A stretch of DNA of 64,000 nucleotides from NCBI GenBank assembly GCA_045633005.1, contig JAZQXT010000047.1, forward strand, positions 35,533 through 99,532. The letters run 5' to 3'. The position numbers and the translations under genes were made by a program. The notes beneath the pieces were generated by a model. The model saw only the letters and a list, made by a program, of their open reading frames with translations, was not told where the DNA came from and ran no database searches. Source of the stretch: CAG-390 sp045633005 (lineage in GTDB: Bacteria > Bacillota > Clostridia > Oscillospirales > CAG-272). Positions 1-8,259 of this stretch are shown here, piece after piece (position 1 is the stretch's first letter; each line of letters starts with the position of its first letter).

Positions 1-18
1 AAGCTGTATTTTTTTCAT
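1..18 (-). CDS. Start of a gene running off the left edge (partial)
   Basis: An ATG at 16-18 opens a minus-strand frame reading M-K-K-I-Q-L before the window ends, with a weak purine-rich stretch (ACGGGA) upstream. It lies about 60 bp downstream of the DUF1858 gene on the same strand, so it could be the next gene of that transcript. Only six codons are visible and no function can be proposed. Confidence 0.3.
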
Positions 19-75
19 ATTATTTTCCCGTAATTTGTTTTTGGGGTGCTGCTACGCAACACCCCATGATATCAA

Positions 76-279
76 TTATGCTTTTGCGGCGAAATAATCG
101 TTGATAGCCTTTACAAGCTCGTCAGCGTTGGTGCCGTGAACGGCGCAAGCCTGCTCGATGGTCTCTCCGCGTGCGGCGGGACAGCCGAGGCAGTGCATTC
201 CGATAGCAAAAAAGAACTGCGCGGTATCGACGTCAAAATCAAGAACGTCGCCGATAATGCTTTCCTTAGTAACTTTCAT
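76..279 (-). CDS. DUF1858 redox-disulfide domain protein
   Basis: A 67-residue protein that is one DUF1858 domain, the small helical domain often found with hybrid-cluster or redox proteins. It shows the typical opening (VTKESIIGDVL), the acidic D-T-A-Q-F-F segment and the Cys-rich turn GMHCLGCPAA, whose two cysteines (C-L-G-C) are the proposed redox pair. The start is the ATG at 279 because AGGAGG lies just upstream at about 287-293; a longer frame to 342 would run through the promoter. Transcription should begin from the consensus promoter at 314-342. The exact cellular role of this family is not settled. Confidence 0.85.
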   Translation of the reverse strand: MKVTKESIIGDVLDFDVDTAQFFFAIGMHCLGCPAARGETIEQACAVHGTNADELVKAINDYFAAKA

Positions 280-313
280 AATTAAATCCTCCTTTAGTAT
301 AGCGTATATAATA

Positions 314-342
314 ATTATACCCTTATCCCCCGTATTTGTCAA
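314..342 (-). promoter_or_regulatory. Promoter of the DUF1858 gene
   Basis: On the minus strand a perfect TTGACA (337-342) is followed after 17 bp by a perfect TATAAT (314-319). The expected start of transcription is about 35 bp upstream of the DUF1858 ATG. Confidence 0.8.
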
Positions 343-390
343 GGAAAAGCGTAAAGTTAAGATTTATTTTATAAAATTTGTATTTTCCTC

Positions 391-420
391 TTGCCAAAGC
401 GTTGAATAATATGTTATACT
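391..420 (+). promoter_or_regulatory. Likely prfB promoter
   Basis: TTGCCA (391-396), 18 bp spacer and TATACT (415-420), about 45 bp upstream of the prfB start. The match is good but not perfect. Confidence 0.45.
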
Positions 421-466
421 ATAATGTAAAATAATTTCGTATTGCCCTTTGGGGCGGGAGGTTCTT

Positions 467-1576
467 TTGATAGTTGCACTTGAAGAAGCAAAATATAAAT
501 TAACGAATATGCGGCCTGTGCTTAAGGAGCTTGGGGATGCGCTCCGCGTAAGTGAGCTTGCCGCCACCGCAGAGGAGCTTGAAAAGCAAACGCTTGAGCC
601 TGATTTCTGGTCGGATCAGGAAAATTCCACGAAGGTCCTGCAAACCATAAAGCAAGCCAAGGACACCGTAGCGGACTACAACGCGCTTGTCGATCGCCTT
701 GAGGACGCTATCGCGCTTGCGGAGCTTGCCATCGAGGAAAACGACGAAAGCTGTGTTCCCGAGGTCGAGGCTGAGCTTGAGGAAATAATAGCCGCCGAGG
801 AGAAAAAGAGAATATCAATTCTCCTGTCGGGCGAGTACGACCGCAACAACGCGATCATATCCTTCCACCCCGGTGCGGGCGGCACGGAGGCGCAGGATTG
901 GGCGCTTATGCTCTACCGCATGATCACGCGTTGGGCGGAAAAGAACGGCTTTAAGGTCAAGCTGACCGATTGGCTTGACGGTGAGGAAGCGGGAATCAAG
1001 AGCGCAACCATAATGGTCGAGGGCGTAAACGCTTACGGATATCTCAAGAGTGAGAACGGCGTTCATCGCCTCGTCCGCGTTTCCCCCTACGATTCCGCAG
1101 GTCGCCGCCACACCTCCTTTGCCTCTATTGAGGTAATGCCCGAGTTTGACAAGCTTGACGAGATAGTTATCCGCGACGAAGACTACGACTTTATCGCATT
1201 CCACTCCAGCGGTGCGGGCGGTCAGAACGTCAACAAGGTCTCCTCCGCAGTTCGCCTTATCCACAAGGCAACGGGAATAGTCGTTACCTGCCAGACGGAG
1301 CGCTCCCAGCTTCAAAACAAGGAGACCGCGATGAAGATGCTCAAATCCAAGCTTATGGAGATAAAGATACGCGAGCGTCTTGACACCATCGAGGAGATTC
1401 AGGGCAACAAGACGAATATCGAGTGGGGTGCGCAGATACGCTCTTACGTATTTATGCCCTACACGCTCGTAAAGGACAACAGAACGTCCTTTGAAACGGG
1501 TAATATAGCCGCCGTTATGAACGGAGAGATCGACGGATTTATCAATGCGTATCTGAAGCACATTTCAAAGCAGTAA
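467..1576 (+). CDS. prfB: Peptide chain release factor 2
   Basis: RF2 recognises UGA and UAA stop codons and triggers peptidyl-tRNA hydrolysis on the ribosome. The N-terminal helical domain is followed by the conserved PGAGGTEAQDWA block, the codon-recognition segment GVHRLVRVSPYDSAGRRHTSF, and the catalytic loop SGAGGQNVNK with the universal GGQ. The length, about 370 residues, is normal. The codon-recognition tripeptide reads S-P-Y where RF2 usually has S-P-F, and the residue after GGQ is Asn rather than the common His. The start is placed at TTG 467, five bases after GGGAGG; TTG 449 is also in frame. No UGA-dependent +1 frameshift is needed to read the gene. Confidence 0.95.
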   Translation: MIVALEEAKYKLTNMRPVLKELGDALRVSELAATAEELEKQTLEPDFWSDQENSTKVLQTIKQAKDTVADYNALVDRLEDAIALAELAIEENDESCVPEVEAELEEIIAAEEKKRISILLSGEYDRNNAIISFHPGAGGTEAQDWALMLYRMITRWAEKNGFKVKLTDWLDGEEAGIKSATIMVEGVNAYGYLKSENGVHRLVRVSPYDSAGRRHTSFASIEVMPEFDKLDEIVIRDEDYDFIAFHSSGAGGQNVNKVSSAVRLIHKATGIVVTCQTERSQLQNKETAMKMLKSKLMEIKIRERLDTIEEIQGNKTNIEWGAQIRSYVFMPYTLVKDNRTSFETGNIAAVMNGEIDGFINAYLKHISKQ

Positions 1577-1599
1577 ACGCTTTGAAGAAAGGAAAAGTT

Positions 1600-2031
1600 A
1601 TGGAAAACAAAGGAAATAAATTCGGCAAATTGCTTCTTTCGCTTACAGCTTGCACGGCTTTCGTCGGAGCTATCGTTGCCGCAGGTAAAGTGATTTTCTC
1701 CAAGCGCAAGGACAAAGACGTTCAAAGCAGTAGCGATGAAAGCGGCACGAACACGCTCGTCGCCATTTGCGTACTGCTCGTGGGTGTCGGAACTCTTATC
1801 GCGGGCATCGCCGTAGCGCTTCGCTCCATCCGTAAGGTCAGGGGCGGATACATCATCGACCTGTTTGACAGGGATGAATACGACGTTATCTCGCCCGAGG
1901 AGGAGGATAACTTCGAGGAGCTTATACGCAGTGAGCTTCGCCCCAGCGGTGACGACGATTGCGCCGCGCCCAAGCTTCGCGACGATATAGTTCCCGTTGA
2001 CGAGGACGCGACTGAGGACAACTACAACTGA
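1600..2031 (+). CDS. Small membrane protein with acidic tail, unknown function
   Basis: A 143-residue protein with two hydrophobic helices (about residues 8-30 and 52-76) separated by a charged loop, then an acidic cytosolic-looking tail rich in Asp and Glu. The start at 1600 is favoured over 1582 because AAGGA lies a few bases upstream. It begins 24 bp after prfB and is followed by a strong terminator, so it is probably co-transcribed with prfB. No domain was recognised. Confidence 0.75.
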   Translation: MENKGNKFGKLLLSLTACTAFVGAIVAAGKVIFSKRKDKDVQSSSDESGTNTLVAICVLLVGVGTLIAGIAVALRSIRKVRGGYIIDLFDRDEYDVISPEEEDNFEELIRSELRPSGDDDCAAPKLRDDIVPVDEDATEDNYN

Positions 2032-2048
2032 TATTAATATTGAATAGC

Positions 2049-2076
2049 AAAAGCGGCGGAATTTTCCGCCGCTTTT
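2049..2076 (+). terminator. Rho-independent terminator after the prfB unit
   Basis: A perfect GC-rich stem (GCGGCGGA/TCCGCCGC) with a short loop and TTTT on the right side, directly after the 1600-2031 gene. Confidence 0.85.
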
Positions 2077-2090
2077 CTCATTAAAGAACG

Positions 2091-2113
2091 GCACACTCCC
2101 GAGGGAGTGCGCC
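2091..2113. terminator. Hairpin between convergent units
   Basis: ACTCCC-GA-GGGAGT stem-loop lying 3' to the minus-strand capsid operon. There is no clear U tract on the minus strand, so termination is only inferred from position. Confidence 0.35.
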
Positions 2114-2127
2114 GCGTAAAGCGTCCT

Positions 2128-3378
2128 TTAATAAGGATATTTATTTACTATGCCGTGAAGCTGTGCGGGGATCTCCGTTCCGATGATGCAAATAGCGTCG
2201 CACCATCTGTGAAAGAGCTTTTCGTAAAGCGATGCGTCATCGTCAAGGATGAGCATTGCCGCCGTATAATTCACAGCCGCGCTGACAAAACGGTCGCAAA
2301 GAGGAAATTCGCTGTCAAGCGATATTTCCATAACGTCGTAGGGCGGCTGGTCGGGAAGCCCGTACGCTTTGCGGTAGAGCTGATCAAGCCTTGAAGCCTC
2401 GCTAACGAGCGCGGCAAAAATGTAGGGGGCGCGCTCGGTATAGTCCTCCATTATGGAATCCATATACGCCTTTTTTGCCGCCTCGCTCCTTTCGGGGAAA
2501 AGCTCCACGCCCGAGGTCTCGGTTATCTTTACGGTCGATATCTCCGCCTCGACGCCGCTTTCGGCGCTCGTATCGCTTTCATTCGAGGACGACGTGGTCG
2601 TACTGCGCTCACTCTCGCCCGCCGTGCTTGCCGTCTTTTCCAGCGTGTTGGTTTTGGTGCTTTCGCCAGACGAAACCGTATCCTTGGTGTGGGCAGAGGT
2701 CTCTTCACTCTCATCGTGAGTCTCTATGCTCTCACTATTTGTATCCGTGAAGTTTTCCGTAACGGTAACCAGCCTGTCATCCGTTTTTTCAACGTCCGCC
2801 TCGGAAGTGCCCGTCGTATTAATAGTTGCGCTTACGTCCTCGGCAATAGTGGTAATAAGCCTTTCGGTAGTAGCGGTAACGTTTTCCGCCGAGGTAGGGA
2901 TCTCGCTTATGTAAAGCTCGTCGGTATTTTCCGCATCCTTGCCTCGCGTTTCCGTGGTTTTCTCGCTCGTTTTACCGGTTTTCGATTCCTCAATTGTGGT
3001 TTTATCGGTGCTGGAGCTGGTATGCGAGCGTGTATCGTTCTCCGTGTCGCTCTTTGTTCCGTCTGCCGTTGAGCTGCGAGTTTTCTCGCCGCTGACGTTT
3101 TCCGTAGAGCTTGTCGTCGAGCTTACGTTGTTCGTCGAGCTTTCGTTATTGCTCTCGCTCGTCGTTTCGTTAGCGGTAACCGTCTCGTTTTCGGAGCCGC
3201 TTATGCTCTGCGTTTTGGTTTCATTGCGGGTTTCCGTCTTGGTCTCGGTGACTTTCGTGGTCTTTGCCGCAAGACTCGCCGCCGCCGTCGTCGCCCTGAC
3301 CATAGAATCGGTATCGGCGGCTATCTTGGCTCTGATGACCAGACTTACGGCTCTGTCGAATATTCGGCTGACTAACAT
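2128..3378 (-). CDS. Phage head-tail adaptor-like protein with a long Ser/Thr-rich insert
   Basis: A 416-residue protein in three parts: a short helical N-terminus (1-40), about 250 residues of low complexity made almost only of T, S, E, N, D and K, and a folded C-terminal part of about 125 residues (from SGVELFPERSEAAKKAY). The C-terminal part has the feel of a head-completion/adaptor protein, and in P22-like gene order this slot after the coat gene is where an adaptor lies. That assignment is inference. GGGAGG stands before the ATG. The low-complexity segment is unusual for an adaptor and could be a disordered surface-exposed arm. It is the last gene of the packaging cassette; no tail genes follow. 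Confidence 0.55.
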   Translation of the reverse strand: MLVSRIFDRAVSLVIRAKIAADTDSMVRATTAAASLAAKTTKVTETKTETRNETKTQSISGSENETVTANETTSESNNESSTNNVSSTTSSTENVSGEKTRSSTADGTKSDTENDTRSHTSSSTDKTTIEESKTGKTSEKTTETRGKDAENTDELYISEIPTSAENVTATTERLITTIAEDVSATINTTGTSEADVEKTDDRLVTVTENFTDTNSESIETHDESEETSAHTKDTVSSGESTKTNTLEKTASTAGESERSTTTSSSNESDTSAESGVEAEISTVKITETSGVELFPERSEAAKKAYMDSIMEDYTERAPYIFAALVSEASRLDQLYRKAYGLPDQPPYDVMEISLDSEFPLCDRFVSAAVNYTAAMLILDDDASLYEKLFHRWCDAICIIGTEIPAQLHGIVNKYPY

Positions 3379-3395
3379 CTATTCCTCCCGAATAA

Positions 3396-4214
3396 TCAGT
3401 TTATGGTGAGGTCGAGAAGTACCATCTCGGAGGGGTAAATTACCTTTGCGCCGTAGAGGTGCAGACCCTTGACGGCATCCGCAAATCGCTTTTCGGGGCG
3501 GTACGCATCCACTTCGCTGAGCTGCTCGGCAAAGGCGATGGCACGCTTGGTGCGTGCAAGGCACTTGTGTGCGCCGTCCGCTACGGCGACGTTGTTGGAA
3601 ACGTAGATCTTACAGCCCGCAACGTTGCCGATACAACCCGTTTCAAGGGTGCTGTCGCTGTTGCTGATAGCGATCTTGGACTTGAGGATGAGCGCCGCAA
3701 CTGCGGGGGAGACCTCGACAACGATATCGGCGGGATCGCTTACGTTATTCTGAAGGAGCTTTGTACGAGCATCGATGATGTGCTCGATGATGTTATCAAC
3801 GGTAGCCGCCTGCTCGGTAATAACGGAGCCAGCCTCGCCAAAGAGCGAGAAAACGTACTTATCCGCCTCGTTAGCGAGTGCGGACGCGGCGACCTTCATA
3901 GCGCCCGTCATAAGCTTGGGGGAGGACTGAACTCTGTCGATGTCGTCGATCTGGAAGTTGAACGCCTTCGCCTGATCGATAACGAGAGTCTTGGAAAAAT
4001 CGGTAAGCTCCTCTGCAAGAAGCTCGAAATCCGTGTTTTTGTTGTAATCGAAAACCGTAACGTCGGTAAGTCCGCAGATCTTTACTCTGTCGCCCTTGCC
4101 CTTGATCTCGCCCTCGAAATCGCGGTTGCAGTTTGCTACCGCTACGTACTGATTGTCAAGTGCGGTGAGAAGATTTTCGCTCCATACGGTAGAGATAAAA
4201 TTAGTAATTGCCAT
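3396..4214 (-). CDS. Phage major capsid (coat) protein
   Basis: A 272-residue protein starting MAITNFISTVWSENLL, the typical opening of the P22 coat-like family of HK97-fold capsid proteins in Firmicutes. Conserved-looking blocks include GDRVKICG, the Q-A-K-A-F-N-F-Q-I-D-D region and the C-terminal AVKGLHLYGAKV segment. The protein would form the icosahedral shell. It lies directly after the scaffold gene and before the adaptor gene, the usual head-module order. AAAGGA precedes the ATG. The reading frame is intact. Confidence 0.85.
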   Translation of the reverse strand: MAITNFISTVWSENLLTALDNQYVAVANCNRDFEGEIKGKGDRVKICGLTDVTVFDYNKNTDFELLAEELTDFSKTLVIDQAKAFNFQIDDIDRVQSSPKLMTGAMKVAASALANEADKYVFSLFGEAGSVITEQAATVDNIIEHIIDARTKLLQNNVSDPADIVVEVSPAVAALILKSKIAISNSDSTLETGCIGNVAGCKIYVSNNVAVADGAHKCLARTKRAIAFAEQLSEVDAYRPEKRFADAVKGLHLYGAKVIYPSEMVLLDLTIN

Positions 4215-4252
4215 TGTTTTTTTCCTTTCTTTTTGTGGGCTTTGCCCTTTTT

Positions 4253-4777
4253 TTATTTCCAGCGGCGCATAGATTCCATAATGCGCCCGTAGTTTTCGCG
4301 CACCTCACGGCGCGACATTCCCCTGACCTCGTCAGGAGTGAAAAGACCGTCGTCGACGGTGCTTATTTTGCCGACCGAGGTTTTCTCAGCCGACCTTCTT
4401 GCCGCCTCTGCACGCTTTGCCCTGACCTCGCGCCGACGCATTTCAAGCGCGTAAGCGGCGGCAGGCGGCACGCCCTGCCTTACTGCCTCGTTGAAGCTGT
4501 CGGGCATGGAGCTGAGCTGTGCCGACGGATAAAGGTCCATAAGCTCTGCGTACCCCTCGGCAAATCTCTCTGCCTCGGCGCGAAGCCTTTCGACCTCACA
4601 GCGAAGTGCTTTAAGCTCCTCCATCTCGGCGCTGAAATCACTTGTCACCGCTTCCTCATCGGGTGCGGCTTCTTGTGCTACCTCTTCCTCGACCTCTTCG
4701 ATTTCAAACGGAATTTCTTCGATCTCCTCGGTGGACTCTTCGGTGAGCACAAGCTCCTCTACTATCTCATCAAGCAT
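4253..4777 (-). CDS. Phage scaffolding protein
   Basis: A 174-residue, highly charged protein: an acidic N-terminal half with runs of Glu, a coiled-coil (about residues 50-75, AEMEELKALRCEVERLRAEAERF) and a basic Arg-rich C-terminus. This acidic/helical/basic layout and the place between portal and coat are characteristic of scaffolding proteins, which guide shell assembly and then leave. The ATG at 4777 is chosen because AAGGAGGG lies just upstream; the start overlaps the end of the portal gene by 8 bp, suggesting translational coupling. Confidence 0.75.
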   Translation of the reverse strand: MLDEIVEELVLTEESTEEIEEIPFEIEEVEEEVAQEAAPDEEAVTSDFSAEMEELKALRCEVERLRAEAERFAEGYAELMDLYPSAQLSSMPDSFNEAVRQGVPPAAAYALEMRRREVRAKRAEAARRSAEKTSVGKISTVDDGLFTPDEVRGMSRREVRENYGRIMESMRRWK

Positions 4778-6317
4778 CTTCGCCCTCCTTTTCTCTTGCC
4801 GCAAGCAAGCCGTATCTGTCGGGCACAAGCCCGTCGGGGAGACGTTCAAGATACTCGCGAAGGGAAATATGCCCCTCTTTCAAAAGATTGTCGAGTATTG
4901 TCTGCGTTCCCGACACCGAGAAGCGCGAGGAATCCGAAACGTCGATCTTCGCGTGGAGCATTGCACCGCGAAGCAGATCCGTTCTTATTTTTTCAGCTCC
5001 GTTTTTCGTGTGCAAAAGGCTGCCGTCAAGGCAATAGCCGCAGGTCATATCCGCCCAGATGTTCGCCATCTGCTCAAGGCAGATATTAAGCTCGGAACGC
5101 ACGCGCTCAAGTGCCTGCATCGAGCTTTCGCGAAGCGCAAGAATTGCACTCGTGTTGTTGGGGTCAACGTTTCCGAGCGCCGCCTCCGTCGCGCCCGCAA
5201 GGTCCTTGGTCATAGTGACCGCCTTTTCGATAAGCTCAAGATATCCGTCCTCAAGCGCGCCCGTACCCACGACCTGCACCGCATCGGAAATGTTACCGCC
5301 GCCAACTGCGGCGATCGCCTCGCCGACCTGATTTGTCCATTCGGGGATCCTCGTGCGGTCGTAGATGACCTTTGAAAACGCCGTATCCGTCATATGCTTC
5401 ATCACCATTGCAAACGCGCGGTTGATGTATTTCTGATTTGCTATCATTCCGCTTACCGCGGAATTGCCGTGGAAGCAATTTTTTGCACTGCTCCACGAAA
5501 ATTTTGCAAGCGGATAAAGCTTGCACGGCGTTACGCTGCGGCGGATAACGCAGTTTTTGGTGGATTTTTCAAACACCACGAAGCCGTTTTCCTTCCAGAA
5601 CTTGATAAGGTAGGTAACGGGCGCGTCCTCCGGCTCGTAGTCGTATTCAACGGCGGCGAAATCGCCCGCCATCGAGTCCACGGCATCCTCGCGAGTATCG
5701 GGGGTGATCTTCATCACGCTCTCTCGCGACGCGCCGTTGGCAAGAGCCTCGGCGCGAAGATCTGCAAGACGTGCCTTGCCCGAAATAATAACGTGCGACT
5801 GCGACTGAATATCGGGGTTATTTACGTCAGCGGGAAAGACGTTTACGTTGTCTATCGCACCCGTAAATATTTCACCGCGCCACACGCCGCACCCGTCCGC
5901 ATCGGCATCCCAGCCGCAGTACACGATACCGTCACCCGTGAGCGCCGCATCGGTCAAAAGACGGTAGACAAGGGCTTGGAGCTTGTCGCGCTCCCACCTG
6001 TACGCCGCGTTTTCGGTAAGCATCCTTACGCCGTCGGCTATTGCCGCCGCCTCGGATGCAGACTCGGAAAACGGTAGATTTTCATCGGTATACGTTATCC
6101 TTATGTCCCCGACGGCGGCGGTGGAAATAAGGTTGTCGGTTATGCGGCGAATAACGTTGAATACGGGACGGGGAAGGTCGCCGCTGCCACCCCGCCATTG
6201 ATCTCCGCGATAAAACCTTTCGTTTTCGCGAACGGTTTCGTAAAGACCGATCTTTTGCTTATATTTACGGCCCGCCTCATACTGACGCCAAGCCTTTGAT
6301 AAGCTGTTCTTGTTCAT
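4770..6317 (-). CDS. Phage portal protein
   Basis: A 515-residue protein matching the P22-like portal style: an N-terminal helical region with ENERFYRGDQW, the PVFNVIRRITDNLIS block, a central domain, and the late helical segment LAGATEAALGNVDPNNTSAILALRESSMQALERVRSEL that lines the channel. Twelve copies normally form the DNA entry ring at one capsid vertex. It sits between the large terminase and the scaffold gene. No frameshift or internal stop is present. Confidence 0.88.
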   Translation of the reverse strand: MNKNSLSKAWRQYEAGRKYKQKIGLYETVRENERFYRGDQWRGGSGDLPRPVFNVIRRITDNLISTAAVGDIRITYTDENLPFSESASEAAAIADGVRMLTENAAYRWERDKLQALVYRLLTDAALTGDGIVYCGWDADADGCGVWRGEIFTGAIDNVNVFPADVNNPDIQSQSHVIISGKARLADLRAEALANGASRESVMKITPDTREDAVDSMAGDFAAVEYDYEPEDAPVTYLIKFWKENGFVVFEKSTKNCVIRRSVTPCKLYPLAKFSWSSAKNCFHGNSAVSGMIANQKYINRAFAMVMKHMTDTAFSKVIYDRTRIPEWTNQVGEAIAAVGGGNISDAVQVVGTGALEDGYLELIEKAVTMTKDLAGATEAALGNVDPNNTSAILALRESSMQALERVRSELNICLEQMANIWADMTCGYCLDGSLLHTKNGAEKIRTDLLRGAMLHAKIDVSDSSRFSVSGTQTILDNLLKEGHISLREYLERLPDGLVPDRYGLLAAREKEGEDA

Positions 6318-6378
6318 TTTTCACCTTCTGTTTTCAGATTTTTTGCGAAGGACTACTGCACAGACGAAGTTTGTCGGT

Positions 6379-7701
6379 TTAGCCGAAAATGTAGTCCTCC
6401 GCAGAGCTTTTTCCAAAGCGGAAGCCGCGCGCATTTTGCAGATCGTCGGGCGGCTGAGCGCGACTCATAAGCGCATAGCGCACAGCTTCGGGAGAATGCG
6501 TAAAGCGGTGCGGCTCACCCGCCGCGTCCTCGGGGCGATTTTTGTCGAAAAGAAGCGCAGGTATCGAGCTTATCAGCTCCTTGCAATCGCGGCTTATATG
6601 AAGCCTCACCTCGCCCTTCTCGTTCTCGGCAAGGTATTCCCTGAAAAGCCGCCAGCCCGCCACGCGTCTGTCGTCCGCGGGGCGCATAGGTGGCATACCG
6701 TATGTGTTTTGCATCACCTCAAAACCGCTTTTGCCCGTATCCTGCCGTCTGTTCCAAAGGTCGGGCGAGGCTACGGCGTATTCCACGTTCTCGCCTCGGC
6801 AAAGCTCGCTTACCGCCCTTGCCGCCTCGGACAGCGTAAGCCCCGAGCGGCAATACTCGCGCTTTATCCAAACACAGCCGTCTCGGTCAAATCCGCAGAT
6901 ATACGCCGCAAGCATGTCAAAGCCGTAGTCAAACGCCGCTATCGTTATCGGCGTCCGTGGGATAACGTTTGGCTCGCACACGTGGCGTTCCTCGTCAAAT
7001 TCCGAGAAGAACTGACCTTCGAAAACGTCCCATTTGCCGTAGAGCCACGCATCGCGCAGTCGCGGCGGTAGGCTCTCAAGCCGTGAGACGTATTCGGGGT
7101 CGGCGGCGGTCAGACTTGCGTTGTCAAAAACCGTCGCGGGAATAAAGGCGTAGTCCTCGGCGCGCTCGCCTGCTCGGTAGTCGCGGTCGATAAAGAGCCG
7201 CTTTACCCAGCCGTGCCCGATGCCGCCGGGATTGCAGGTAAGATACATCCTTCGCGGCATATCCGTCGCTCCGCGAAGGCAAGCCTTAAAGATGGAAAAC
7301 TGATATTCGCTAAGCTGAGTCGCCTCGTCGATAGCGATAACGTCGTATTCCTGACCTTGATAGCGCAGAGTATCGCGCTCCGAGGAGCAATAACCGAGGA
7401 AGAGCTTACTGCCGTTTTGAAAGAGGACGCATTTGTCGCGCTCGGAGTAGCTTACCGCATCGCCAAGCTCGGCAAGAAGCCTGTAGAGGTGATTGGAGCG
7501 AAGCTCGGGCAAGCTTCGGCGCACTAAAAGCGCCTTAAGCCCGCCGTAGCGCAAGCACATAAGCACCACCTTGCGCCTGAGCGCCCACGACTTTCCGCCG
7601 CCGCGCGCTCCGCCGTACGCCGTAAATTTTGCACGCGAGGCAAAAAACTCCCTTTGCCTTTCGGCAGGTACACCGCTTACTCTTATTTCCGCCTCTGCCA
7701 T
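6379..7701 (-). CDS. Phage terminase large subunit
   Basis: The DNA-packaging motor ATPase and nuclease. A Walker A motif, GGARGGGKS, lies at residues 30-38, the Walker B/catalytic segment VIAIDEAT at 121-128, and a motif III-like LTCNPGG follows. The C-terminal RNase-H-like nuclease is marked by AFDYG and a later SPDLW acidic site. The length of 440 residues is normal. The gene begins directly at the end of the small-subunit gene. Both enzymatic halves look intact, so the protein may be functional. Confidence 0.9.
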   Translation of the reverse strand: MAEAEIRVSGVPAERQREFFASRAKFTAYGGARGGGKSWALRRKVVLMCLRYGGLKALLVRRSLPELRSNHLYRLLAELGDAVSYSERDKCVLFQNGSKLFLGYCSSERDTLRYQGQEYDVIAIDEATQLSEYQFSIFKACLRGATDMPRRMYLTCNPGGIGHGWVKRLFIDRDYRAGERAEDYAFIPATVFDNASLTAADPEYVSRLESLPPRLRDAWLYGKWDVFEGQFFSEFDEERHVCEPNVIPRTPITIAAFDYGFDMLAAYICGFDRDGCVWIKREYCRSGLTLSEAARAVSELCRGENVEYAVASPDLWNRRQDTGKSGFEVMQNTYGMPPMRPADDRRVAGWRLFREYLAENEKGEVRLHISRDCKELISSIPALLFDKNRPEDAAGEPHRFTHSPEAVRYALMSRAQPPDDLQNARGFRFGKSSAEDYIFG

Positions 7702-8079
7702 TTACTCGCCGTCGGCATACGGGTCGTGTTCAAAAACGAGCCGCACACCCGCCGCCTCCTCCTCCCTTTCGGGCGCTCGCTCGCCTACGTAGCCAAGCCT
7801 TTGCTTCAAGTAGACCGACAGCACCGAGGAGGACATTTTTGAGTTTATCGCCTCATCCTCAAGAGCCGCGCATATCTCGCCGTAAAGCGACGGACGGCTC
7901 TCCCGAAGGCTTGCTATATCGCTCATGCTTCCGCCGAAATATCGGCAAAAGCCCGCAAGATTAGGAATTCTTTCCTTTTCCGCGCAATAGTCGATATACG
8001 AGGCAAAAAGGTGTGACAGCTCGTCCTTTTCTATGCTTTCGGCAAGGAGATTTTTTTCTTTTTGGTTTGCCGTGTTCAT
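7702..8079 (-). CDS. Probable phage terminase small subunit
   Basis: A 125-residue helical protein whose LAGFCRYFGGSMSDIASLRE segment looks like a DNA-binding helix-turn-helix, followed by EDEAINSKMSSSVLSVYLKQRLGY, a sequence style seen in small terminases of Firmicute phages. It lies immediately before the large terminase, the normal position. The ATG at 8079 has only a poorly spaced AAAGG upstream; a longer reading to 8172 exists but crosses the promoter-like region. The role, recognition of the packaging start site, is inferred from position and family resemblance. Confidence 0.65.
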   Translation of the reverse strand: MNTANQKEKNLLAESIEKDELSHLFASYIDYCAEKERIPNLAGFCRYFGGSMSDIASLRESRPSLYGEICAALEDEAINSKMSSSVLSVYLKQRLGYVGERAPEREEEAAGVRLVFEHDPYADGE

Positions 8080-8126
8080 CCTTTTTTCAGTCGTGCCGAT
8101 CCTCTCTTTCCCGTCTGTGCAATGGA

Positions 8127-8181
8127 ATTTTATCGCGCTTCGGGGTCTCAAAGGCTGTAGAGTGTCGCCCACAGTCTCAAA
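8127..8181 (-). promoter_or_regulatory. Candidate activator-dependent promoter of the capsid operon
   Basis: On the minus strand, TTTGAGAC occurs twice (8145-8152 and 8174-8181) 29 bp apart, upstream of a TAAAAT-like -10 (8127-8132). No good -35 is present, which would suit a promoter that needs an activator. This is inference from pattern only. Confidence 0.3.
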
Positions 8182-8206
8182 AGCTCATAAAAAAACGGCA
8201 AAGCTA

Positions 8207-8235
8207 TTGAAAAAACGCGTATAATCGGATATAAT
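8207..8235 (+). promoter_or_regulatory. Promoter of the phosphopantetheinyl transferase gene
   Basis: TTGAAA (8207-8212), 17 bp spacer, TATAAT (8230-8235); a GAAGGAGGT ribosome site and the ATG follow. Confidence 0.8.
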
Positions 8236-8259
8236 TTATAAAAACGAAGGAGGTCGGAT

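Noticed and set aside
42..64. Hairpin GGGGTGCTGC/GCAACACCCC as terminator of the DUF1858 gene
   Set aside because: The stem is real, but on the minus strand it is followed by A-rich sequence, not T. Position near another possible start codon also speaks against a terminator.
449..475. RF2 programmed +1 frameshift at the TTCTTTTGATAG stretch
   Set aside because: A TGA follows a Shine-Dalgarno-like GGGAGG, but a +1 shift there does not lead into the prfB frame, and the heptamer CTTTGAC is absent. A plain TTG start explains the gene.
2939..3409. 156-codon hydrophobic frame opposite the Thr/Ser-rich phage protein
   Set aside because: It is the antisense image of a low-complexity Ser/Thr/Glu stretch, giving Val/Leu/Ser; no ribosome site fits.
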